This document shows, piece after piece, positions 8,572 through 19,106 of a DNA stretch of 35,678 nt (the stretch's first letter is position 1; every line of letters starts with the position of its first letter). This stretch comes from Burkholderiales bacterium (GTDB lineage: Bacteria > Pseudomonadota > Gammaproteobacteria > Burkholderiales > Burkholderiaceae_C), in contig CANFXR010000019.1 of assembly GCA_947451035.1 (NCBI GenBank), positions 1 through 35,678 of the forward strand, in the 5' to 3' direction. The notes beneath the pieces were generated by a model. It saw only the letters and a list, made by a program, of their open reading frames with translations, did not search any database and had not been told where the DNA came from. Position numbers and translations under genes: made by a program.

Positions 8572-8583
8572 GAGTTCAGGCAA

Positions 8584-8651
8584 GCGCCATGGAGTTGGCG
8601 CTCCATCCCCGACGCGCGAGGCATCATAGGCTTCGGAGAGATGGCCGAAGC
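8584..8651. promoter_or_regulatory. Cluster of inverted repeats between thyA and the binding-protein gene
   Basis: The 117-bp gap holds two overlapping, mutually exclusive perfect dyads: GCGCCA 8584-8589 with TGGCGC 8596-8601, and ATGGAG 8589-8594 with CTCCAT 8601-8606. A third perfect 7-bp repeat is GCTTCGG 8630-8636 with CCGAAGC 8645-8651. The first two lie 13-35 nt upstream of the binding-protein start. They could be an operator or a switchable leader; the third could be a 3' hairpin of thyA, but no T-run follows it. Confidence 0.3.
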
Positions 8652-8688
8652 AGGCACCCGATGCGGGCCCGGCGCCAGACCCGCGGAC

Positions 8689-9507
8689 TCACACCGCCAC
8701 TGGCGCCTTGATGGCCGGGTGCGGGTCGTAGCCCAGCACCTCGAAATCCTCGAACTCGTAGTCGTTGATGGATGCCGGACGGCGCCTGATGTGCAGCGTG
8801 GGCACGGCGCGCGGCTCGCGCGCGAGTTGCAGTTCGACCTGCTCGGCGTGGTTGCTGTAGAGGTGGCAGTCGCCCCCGGTCCAGACGAAGTCGCCCACCT
8901 GCAAATCGCATTGCTGCGCCACCATGTGCGTGAGCAGCGCGTAGCTCGCGATGTTGAACGGCACGCCCAGAAAGATGTCGGCGCTGCGCTGGTACAGCTG
9001 ACAGCTCAGGCGGCCCGGCTCGCCGGCCACCGCTGACGGCGCCACATAGAACTGAAAGAACGCGTGGCACGGCATCAGCGCCATCGCATCCAGGTCGGCC
9101 ACGTTCCAGGCGCTCACGATGATGCGGCGCGAGTCGGGGTTGGTCTTGAGCGTTTGGATGACCTGCGCGATCTGGTCGATGTGGCCGCCGCCCGGTGTGG
9201 GCCAGCTGCGCCACTGCACGCCGTAGACCGGCCCGAGGTCGCCGTCGTCGCGCGCCCATTCGTTCCAGATCGACACGCCGCGCTCTTGCAGCCAGCGCGC
9301 ATTGCCGTCGCCACGCAGGAACCACAGCAGCTCGAGGATCACCGACTTCAGGTGCACCTTCTTGGTGGTGACGAGCGGAAAGCCCTCGCTGAGGTCGAAG
9401 CGCATCTGGTGGCCAAACACGCTTTTCGTGCCGGTGCCGGTGCGGTCGGCCTTGAACACGCCGTGGTCGCGCACATGGCGCATCAGGTCTTCGTAGGGGG
9501 TTTGCAT
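8689..9507 (-). CDS. thyA: Thymidylate synthase
   Basis: ThyA methylates dUMP to dTMP using methylene-tetrahydrofolate, in the cytoplasm. The 272-residue protein begins MQTPYEDL and carries DRTGTGT (21-27), the nucleophile Cys147 in [11 protein letters not shown], the arginine pair in SRRII (about 126-130), and the [21 protein letters not shown]-type C-terminal region. This is close to full family length. The ATG at 9507 fits family N-termini; another in-frame ATG at 9546 lies inside ccdB. The start is 7 nt from the ccdB stop codon with no visible Shine-Dalgarno, suggesting cotranscription and possibly translational coupling with ccdAB. No folA follows it, although thyA-folA is a common order. 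Confidence 0.95.
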   Translation of the reverse strand: MQTPYEDLMRHVRDHGVFKADRTGTGTKSVFGHQMRFDLSEGFPLVTTKKVHLKSVILELLWFLRGDGNARWLQERGVSIWNEWARDDGDLGPVYGVQWRSWPTPGGGHIDQIAQVIQTLKTNPDSRRIIVSAWNVADLDAMALMPCHAFFQFYVAPSAVAGEPGRLSCQLYQRSADIFLGVPFNIASYALLTHMVAQQCDLQVGDFVWTGGDCHLYSNHAEQVELQLAREPRAVPTLHIRRRPASINDYEFEDFEVLGYDPHPAIKAPVAV

Positions 9508-9514
9508 GGGGGTG

Positions 9515-9829
9515 TCAGTAACCGGAAAACAGGAAATCAAGCGCATCGTCGATCGCCATGCGCTCGTGCCTCAGCGAGCCCACCGGGCGGCGCAGCAGCG
9601 CAACCGGAAAGGTCGCGAGGTTGGCCGTGTCGGCGAACACCGAGGTGCCTTCGACCTCCACCACGGGATTGAGCCGTTGCTTCAAGGGCTGAGCGCCCGA
9701 CAGCCGCGACAGCGGCAACACCACGCGGGTGGCCAGGGTCTGCAGGTGATCGGCCTGCACGTCCAGCCAGAAGGGCGTGTGCTTGCGGTCTGCGGCGATC
9801 GGGTTGGCGTAGACGTCGAAGCGAGGCAT
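9515..9829 (-). CDS. ccdB: CcdB-family toxin (putative DNA gyrase inhibitor)
   Basis: The 104-residue protein begins [10 protein letters not shown] and keeps the CcdB layout: [41 protein letters not shown] and a C-terminal helix. F-plasmid CcdB traps gyrase with a C-terminal Trp-Gly-Ile. This protein ends Phe-Ser-Gly-Tyr, so the key Trp is replaced by Ser and the last residue by Tyr; gyrase poisoning therefore cannot be assumed. Its ATG overlaps the ccdA stop codon by one base (TGATG), giving translational coupling typical of toxin-antitoxin pairs. thyA starts 7 nt downstream. Confidence 0.9.
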   Translation of the reverse strand: MPRFDVYANPIAADRKHTPFWLDVQADHLQTLATRVVLPLSRLSGAQPLKQRLNPVVEVEGTSVFADTANLATFPVALLRRPVGSLRHERMAIDDALDFLFSGY

Positions 9830-10104
9830 CAGCGGGGGGCCTCCTCGGACTCGGAGTGCGCCGAAAGGTGCGTCTGGATGCGCTGCGAGAGCGTCCCCTC
9901 GCGCTCGATGCGTGCGTTGTAGTGCGCGATCGCCTCGGCGTTGTCAACGTTCCAGCGCTCGAAGTAGCGCTTGCGCACCTCCTCGGCGAGCAGCGTGTCG
10001 ACGGTTTGCGAGATGTTCATGCCCAGCTCGCGGGCCATCTCGAGCACCTTGGCGTTCAGGCTGAGGTTGGTGGGTCGCTTGGGTGAGTCGTCAAATCGGA
10101 GCAT
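9829..10104 (-). CDS. ccdA: CcdA-family antitoxin
   Basis: The 91-residue protein has an N-terminal ribbon-helix-helix segment (RPTNLSLNAKVLEMARELGMNISQTVD, about 10-36). An acidic-basic helical region (LLAEEVRKRYFERWNVDNAEAIAHYN) and a flexible C-terminal tail for toxin binding follow. It should neutralise CcdB and, with it, repress its own promoter. A good ribosome-binding site (GGAGGCG) lies just before the ATG. An inverted repeat about 20-50 nt upstream is the candidate operator. The protein is slightly longer than the 72-residue F-plasmid CcdA, as chromosomal forms often are. Confidence 0.9.
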   Translation of the reverse strand: MLRFDDSPKRPTNLSLNAKVLEMARELGMNISQTVDTLLAEEVRKRYFERWNVDNAEAIAHYNARIEREGTLSQRIQTHLSAHSESEEAPR

Positions 10105-10124
10105 GGTTCGCCTCCATTCACTGT

Positions 10125-10155
10125 GCGCATGGATTATGCGTTTTCAGCTACGCAT
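10125..10155 (-). promoter_or_regulatory. Candidate ccdAB promoter/operator
   Basis: A perfect inverted repeat, ATGCGT at 10136-10141 and ACGCAT at 10150-10155 (8-nt spacer), plus a third half-site ATGCGC read on the minus strand at 10130-10125, lies just upstream of ccdA. A -10-like CATAAT (minus strand, 10138-10133) sits inside the dyad. The repeat overlaps the stop codon of the upstream ABC exporter gene. This fits autoregulation by a CcdAB complex, but it is a sequence-pattern inference. Confidence 0.45.
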
Positions 10156-11974
10156 CGAACTGCAGTTGCGCCAGCCGCGCATACAGCCCGCCGGCCGCGC
10201 TCAGTGACGCATGGGTGCCGACCTCGACGATGCGGCCCTCGTCCATCACCACGATGCGGTCGGCACGCTGCACGGTCGACAGCCGGTGCGCGATGACCAG
10301 CGTGGTGCGGTCCTTCATGGCGGATTCGAGCGCGGCTTGCACCATGCGTTCGCTTTCGGCATCGAGCGCGCTGGTGGCTTCGTCGAGCAGCAGCAGCGGC
10401 GGGTTCTTGAGCATGGCCCGCGCGATGCTGATGCGCTGGCGCTGGCCGCCCGACAGGCGCAGGCCGCGCTCGCCGAGGAAGGTCTGGTAGCCGTCGGGCA
10501 GCGCGCAGATGAAGTCGTGCGCGAAGGCCGCCTGGGCCGCCGCAACCACCTCGGCGTCGCTGGCCTCGGGGCGGCCGTAGCGGATGTTGGCCATCGCGTC
10601 AGCCGAGAAGATCACGCTGTCTTGCGGCACGATGCCGATGCGCCCGCGCAGCGCCTCGAGTGCCAGCTCGCGCACCGCGATGCTGTCGATGCGCACGGTG
10701 CCCTCGCTCACGTCGTAAAAGCGCAGCAGCAACTGGAACACGGTGCTCTTGCCCGCGCCGCTGGGCCCGACCAGCGCCACCGTTTCACCGGGCGCGATGG
10801 TCAGGTTGAAATCGCGCAGCGCGGCCATCTTCGGCCGCGACGGGTAATGGAAGGTGACCGCCTCGAGCGCCAGCGACGAGCCGCGTTGCACCGCCGGCAG
10901 CGCGCGCGGCGCGGCGGGCGAAGCGATGGGGGACTCGGTGGCCAGCAGTTCCATCAGCCGCTCGGTGGCACCGGCCGCGCGCAGCAAGTCGCCGTAGACC
11001 TCGGCGAGCACCGCCACGCCGCCCACCAGGATGATCACGTAGACCACCGTTTGCCCCAGATGCCCGGCGGTGATGTCGCCGCGCACCACCGCCTGCGTGC
11101 CTTGATACAAGCCCCACAGCAGCGCGCCGAAGGTGGCGGTGATGATGAAACCGACCAGCACCGAGCGCATGCGCGTGCGGCTGATGGCCGTGGCAAAGGC
11201 GTTGGCGGTCGACTGGTCGAAGCGCTGCGCCTCGCGGTCTTCCTGCGTGTAGCTTTGCACCACCGGGATGGCGTTGAGCACCTCGGCGGCGATCGCGCTG
11301 GAGTCGGCCACGCGGTCCTGGCTGGCGCGGCTGAGCTTGCGGATGCGCCGCCCGAAATACACCGACGGCAGCACCACCAGCACCAGGATGCCCAGCACCT
11401 GCGCCATCACCACCGGGTTGGTGACGATGAGCATGGTCATCGCGCCGATGCCCATCACGGCGTTGCGCAGCCCCAGGCTCAGCGACGAGCCGACCACCGT
11501 TTGCACCAGCGTGGTGTCGGTGGTCAGGCGCGACAGCACCTCGCCGGTTTGCGTGGACTCGAAGAACTCGGGGCTTTGACGCAGCACGTGCGAATACACC
11601 GCGTTGCGCAGATCGGCGGTGACACGCTCACCCAGCCAGCTGACCATGTAAAAGCGCAGCGCCGAAAACAGCCCGAGTGCTGCGCCCACGCCAAACAGCG
11701 CAAAGAAGTGATCCCGCACCGCCATCACCCGCTCGCCGGGCCCGGCCGCCACCAGGCCCTGGTCGATCAGCGACTTGAGCGCCACCGGCAGCACCAGCGT
11801 GCTCACCGCGGCCATCACCAGAAACAACGCCGCCAGCGCGATGCGGCTGCGGTAGGGCCTGAGAAACGGCGCCAGCCCGCCGAGTGAGCGCACGTTCTTG
11901 CCGGGCGGCGGCAGCGCCGAGGCGGTGGTGCGGGGGGTGGGGACGGGCGGCGGGGAGGCGAAGGCGGAGGTCAT
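10148..11974 (-). CDS. ABC exporter with fused membrane and ATPase domains (MsbA/lipid-exporter type)
   Basis: The 608-residue half-transporter has a Pro-rich cytoplasmic N-terminus (about 1-35), then a six-helix exporter domain (about 40-340), then an ATPase domain (about 370-605). The ATPase motifs are complete: Walker A GPSGAGKST, Q-loop VPQDSVIF, signature LSGGQRQR, Walker B LLLLDEATSALD and H-loop IAHRLST. It should work as a homodimer exporting a lipid or hydrophobic compound; the substrate cannot be told from sequence. Members in Burkholderiales are often annotated as lipid A or multidrug exporters. It follows the NTF2-like gene after 80 nt on the same strand. The ATG at 11974 lacks a strong ribosome-binding site. 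Confidence 0.9.
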   Translation of the reverse strand: MTSAFASPPPVPTPRTTASALPPPGKNVRSLGGLAPFLRPYRSRIALAALFLVMAAVSTLVLPVALKSLIDQGLVAAGPGERVMAVRDHFFALFGVGAALGLFSALRFYMVSWLGERVTADLRNAVYSHVLRQSPEFFESTQTGEVLSRLTTDTTLVQTVVGSSLSLGLRNAVMGIGAMTMLIVTNPVVMAQVLGILVLVVLPSVYFGRRIRKLSRASQDRVADSSAIAAEVLNAIPVVQSYTQEDREAQRFDQSTANAFATAISRTRMRSVLVGFIITATFGALLWGLYQGTQAVVRGDITAGHLGQTVVYVIILVGGVAVLAEVYGDLLRAAGATERLMELLATESPIASPAAPRALPAVQRGSSLALEAVTFHYPSRPKMAALRDFNLTIAPGETVALVGPSGAGKSTVFQLLLRFYDVSEGTVRIDSIAVRELALEALRGRIGIVPQDSVIFSADAMANIRYGRPEASDAEVVAAAQAAFAHDFICALPDGYQTFLGERGLRLSGGQRQRISIARAMLKNPPLLLLDEATSALDAESERMVQAALESAMKDRTTLVIAHRLSTVQRADRIVVMDEGRIVEVGTHASLSAAGGLYARLAQLQFDA

Positions 11975-12054
11975 CGCCGGAGTCTACAAAGGCGCGAAGA
12001 CGTGGCGCGCCATGGGTTTAGTCGAGGCCGGCGCTGACGGCGCCCGCCCGCGCG

Positions 12055-12504
12055 CTACCTGAGCGCGACTCCCGCCTGCCGGTACACCGAGTCCTGATCC
12101 CAGTACACGCGCTCGGCGCTGATGAGGTCGCCCCGGAAGTCGACCACCACCACGTGGGCCAGCGTGATGGTGCGCCCGGTCGGCGCCAGGCCCGGCAGGA
12201 TCCACGGCAGCTCGAGGGTGTGCGTGAACGTGAAGCTGATCTCGTCGACGATGCGCTCATCGTTGATGGTGCGGCTCAGGCGCGTGGCTGACATGTCCGG
12301 TGGAATGGCGCACACCATCGAGTCACGGTAGTAGGCGAACACGTTGGGCTTGCCCGAGACCGACACGCCCAGCGGCACGATGGTGACGCTCGCATCGTCG
12401 GTGAGCGTTTGCACCGCGGCCTCGGCGCTCGCCATGGCGAACTCCTGATACGTGTGCTCGTCCCACACGTCGCTCATCTTCTGGTGTCGTTCTGACAGTG
12501 CCAT
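12055..12504 (-). CDS. NTF2/SnoaL-like small protein
   Basis: The 149-residue protein has the alternating helix and beta-strand pattern of the NTF2-like cone fold: an N-terminal helix pair (HTYQEFAMASAEAAVQTL), then strands such as VTIVPLGVSVSGKPNVFAYYRDS, IVDEISFTFTHTLELPWILPG and ITLAHVVVVDFRGDLISAERVYWDQDSVYRQ. The last motif, with D-Q-D, is typical of SnoaL-like polyketide-cyclase or ester-cyclase relatives. Substrate and reaction are unknown. The ATG at 12504 is preferred because GGGAGCG lies directly upstream; the frame stays open into the preceding gene. It starts 37 nt after the CrtC-like gene, so the two are probably cotranscribed. Confidence 0.75.
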   Translation of the reverse strand: MALSERHQKMSDVWDEHTYQEFAMASAEAAVQTLTDDASVTIVPLGVSVSGKPNVFAYYRDSMVCAIPPDMSATRLSRTINDERIVDEISFTFTHTLELPWILPGLAPTGRTITLAHVVVVDFRGDLISAERVYWDQDSVYRQAGVALR

Positions 12505-12541
12505 CACACGCTCCCGGTTGGCTTGATCGGTTGAACACGAA

Positions 12542-13729
12542 TCATGGCAGCGACAGGCGGCTCGCATAGCCCGTCATCTCGAGGTAGCCGCGAGCGATGC
12601 GCTGGCCGCCCTCGTCGCGCAGCTCGCTCAGGCCTTCCCAGTAAATGGTGCCGGTGCTGTGGCGGCTGTCGAGTTCCTGCGCGTCGAGCAGCGCGACGAT
12701 GCGGTGCCGCCCCGCGGGCGTTTGCAGCGTCCATTCGACGGGGTAGCGCGCCTGCGAGGCCGGGCTGATCCACACCCGGTGCGGCGTGAAGGTCACTTCG
12801 TCGGGGCTGAAGTTGCGCAGCACGCCACCGGCCGTGCGCAGGCTGCCGCCGGCGTACACCGTGCGACCGTCGGCCGCGCGCAGCCGGAAGGCGGTCAGCG
12901 CGCTGCCGTCGTTCAGGTTCATGCCGATCCAGTCCCAGCCCACCGCCCCGGGCGGCAGCACCGAATCGCTCCATTCGTGGTCGAGCCAGGCGGTGCCGCG
13001 CACGGGCAGCGCGGCGCCTTGCTGCGTGAGCGTGCCGCTCACCGCCAGCTGCGGCTCGCTGTAGTAGCGACTGGTCTGCTGCGGCCCCTTGCGCGAGGTG
13101 CCCGCATCGCCTTGCAGCAGCACCGGCTGCGTGGTGGTCAGGCTGAAGTCGAAGGCGAAGCCGGCGCTGTCGCTGACCACGCGGGCGCGGTAGCGGCTGG
13201 CGTCGTTCGCTGCCGCCGTCGCTGAGGCCGCCACCGCGGCGTCTTCGCGCTGGAAGTGCCAGTCGCGCAGCGTCACCGCCGCGTCGCCCGTCGAGGCCCC
13301 GGCGATGCCGAATCCGGCGCGCGCGATGCGCTGGTCGTGCAGCAGCCGGCCCTGTCGCAGGTCGGTCAGCGCGGCGTGGGCGAACACCAGCTGCTGCGCG
13401 GCGAAGCGGCTGGGGTGATCGGCGCTCACGTCGGTGCGCGAGCGAAAGAAGGTGATCTGGAAGCCGTGCGTGGGCTCGCCGGAGCGCTCGGGCGACGGGC
13501 CGGCTTGCAACGCACCCGTCACGTACCACCACTCGATGCGGCTGTCGGGGTGCGCGCCATGGTCGGCCGGGAACTCCAGCGCGCGCTCTCTCTCAGCCGG
13601 CGCATTCGCGCCCAGCGCCAGCGCAGCCGAACCCCACGGCAGCAGCGCAAACCATTGCAGCCAACGGCGCCGGCGGGTGTCTGTGCGGGGGGGTTGGGTG
13701 CCCGATGGAGGCCTGGCGGGACAAAACAT
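12542..13729 (-). CDS. CrtC/AttH-type lipocalin-like secreted protein
   Basis: The 395-residue protein has an Arg-rich N-terminal signal (RRRRWLQWFALLPWGSAALALG) that fits a Tat or Sec signal peptide. Family markers follow: DHGAHPDSRIEWWYVTG, which is the classic start of the CrtC (carotenoid 1,2-hydratase)/AttH domain, then HGFQITFFRSR, WLDHEWSDS and GWDWIGMNLNDGSALTAFRLR. These mark a double beta-barrel lipocalin fold. Most such proteins are not carotenoid enzymes and many lie beside FtsX-type ABC genes; none is present here. The ATG at 13729 is taken as start; a TTG at 13777 is an alternative. It is divergent from the SNF2 gene. Confidence 0.82.
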   Translation of the reverse strand: MFCPARPPSGTQPPRTDTRRRRWLQWFALLPWGSAALALGANAPAERERALEFPADHGAHPDSRIEWWYVTGALQAGPSPERSGEPTHGFQITFFRSRTDVSADHPSRFAAQQLVFAHAALTDLRQGRLLHDQRIARAGFGIAGASTGDAAVTLRDWHFQREDAAVAASATAAANDASRYRARVVSDSAGFAFDFSLTTTQPVLLQGDAGTSRKGPQQTSRYYSEPQLAVSGTLTQQGAALPVRGTAWLDHEWSDSVLPPGAVGWDWIGMNLNDGSALTAFRLRAADGRTVYAGGSLRTAGGVLRNFSPDEVTFTPHRVWISPASQARYPVEWTLQTPAGRHRIVALLDAQELDSRHSTGTIYWEGLSELRDEGGQRIARGYLEMTGYASRLSLP

Positions 13730-13811
13730 GCGCGAAAGGATCGCACAGCCGTCCGGAAACGCGCCGGCCTGTCCCACAATGCCCGGTTGCCCTTGAGCCC
13801 CGTGCCGACCG

Positions 13812-17630
<3,819 letters not shown>

Positions 17631-17657
17631 GCGCCGCGCCGCTCGAGGGTCCGCCGC

Positions 17658-19106
17658 CTAGGCGCGGGCCGTCGAGAAATGCGAGACCAGGATGTCGCGC
17701 ACCTGGCGCAGGGTGCGCGTGCGCACGATGTCCATGCGCGGTGCCGACAGCGGAGGCGACCAGTCGACGTACAAGAAGCCGACCGATGCGCCGTCGATGT
17801 CCAGCGGGATGATGCAAAAACTCAGCGCGCTGCCCAGCGAGTCCAGCCACCAGGCCGGCAGCCTGGCCTGCAGGTTGTCGACCTTGGCATCTTCCACGAA
17901 CAGCACCTTGCCGCTGTCGAGCACGACGTTGAAGACATCGGACGGCGCAAGGCTGCTGAACTGCAGCGCGGGCAACAGCGCTGCGCTGCCGTCGCCCAGA
18001 CCGAAGCGCGCGGCATAGCTCTTGTCCTTGGGTGAGCGCAGGAAGCAAAAGCTGCGCTTCGCGCCAAAGTTGCTGTGCAGGTACTCGAGCGACAAGTTGA
18101 GCATCTGGGTCGGGGTGGCCGACTTGCCGGCTTCTTGCAGGTCGCGCCATCCACGCAGCAAACGGGCCTGTCGCTCGCTCTCGGTGACGGGCTGCACCAG
18201 CGCCGCCGGCTGTTCGTCGAAGTGCTGGCGCGCTGCCGTGCGGGCCGCGCGGATCGCCTCGTTCATCGCCTCTGCCTCGAGCCCCAGCGAGGTCGCAAAA
18301 ACGCCCACGACGCCGCTGACCTGCGCGTCGGGGTCTTCGGGCTCGTCGTGCAGGATCCGCGCGCACTGGGTGGCCGCCGTGGCCAGCATGCTCAGCCGCT
18401 CTTCGTGGGTGGCCGGGCCCTGACCGTCTTGCGGGATGCGCGATTGCAGGCAGTTGGTGAGCGAGGCGGGCAAGCCCCATTGCCGCGTCATGCGCTGCCC
18501 GATGTCGGCAAACGTGCCGCCCAGGGCGGCACGGGCCGCGTCGTCTTCGGACATCGAATCGTGGGTCCCGGCCTGGATGCGCGACCAGGCCTGCGGCAGG
18601 TAGAAGCACACCATCATGCGCCCCAGGCCCATGAGCACGGCGCACACGGCGGCGGCTTCGGCATCCCTGGGCGAGGCCTGGCTGCCCGCGAGCTGGCGAC
18701 CCATGAAGCCGGCCAGCACCGACTTGTGCATCTCGGCCAGGGTGCCTTCGCAGGCGGGCCGGCCGCGGCCAACGGACTCCATGACCTTGAGGCCCAGCGC
18801 CAGATGGGCGACGGTCTGCACGCCGAGCACCTGCACCGAGCGCGTGACCGAGGTGACCTCGCCGCCGAACACGTTGTACATGGCGCTGTTGGCCAGACGC
18901 AGCACGCGCTGCGTGAGACCGGCATCGGTCAGGATGGTCTGCACCAGCTCGGCGTCGTTGTCGGCCTCGGACGTCAGTGCATTGAGGATGCTGCGGGCCG
19001 ATTGCGAAAAGCCGGGGAGATCGCCTTTCTCGCCCGCCTTGGCCATCAGTTGCGCAAAGGTTTCGTCGAGCTGGGGCAAGGCGGCTTGTGGCGGGGGCAG
19101 TGACAC
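17658..19106 (-). CDS. HDOD-GAF signalling protein
   Basis: The 482-residue protein has an HDOD domain (about 15-225), recognisable by VLRLANSAMYNVFGGEVTSVTRSVQVLGVQTV and a later LMGLGRMMVCFYLP. It lacks the catalytic His-Asp metal site of true HD-GYP enzymes. A C-terminal GAF-like domain (about 320-475) contains FCFLRSPKDKSYAARFGLG and SFCIIPLDIDGASVGFLYVDW. HDOD proteins are non-enzymatic partners in signalling, motility and c-di-GMP networks. The GTG start (19106) directly follows the TGA of the EAL gene with no gap, so translation is probably coupled and the two products probably act together. Confidence 0.85.
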   Translation of the reverse strand: MSLPPPQAALPQLDETFAQLMAKAGEKGDLPGFSQSARSILNALTSEADNDAELVQTILTDAGLTQRVLRLANSAMYNVFGGEVTSVTRSVQVLGVQTVAHLALGLKVMESVGRGRPACEGTLAEMHKSVLAGFMGRQLAGSQASPRDAEAAAVCAVLMGLGRMMVCFYLPQAWSRIQAGTHDSMSEDDAARAALGGTFADIGQRMTRQWGLPASLTNCLQSRIPQDGQGPATHEERLSMLATAATQCARILHDEPEDPDAQVSGVVGVFATSLGLEAEAMNEAIRAARTAARQHFDEQPAALVQPVTESERQARLLRGWRDLQEAGKSATPTQMLNLSLEYLHSNFGAKRSFCFLRSPKDKSYAARFGLGDGSAALLPALQFSSLAPSDVFNVVLDSGKVLFVEDAKVDNLQARLPAWWLDSLGSALSFCIIPLDIDGASVGFLYVDWSPPLSAPRMDIVRTRTLRQVRDILVSHFSTARA

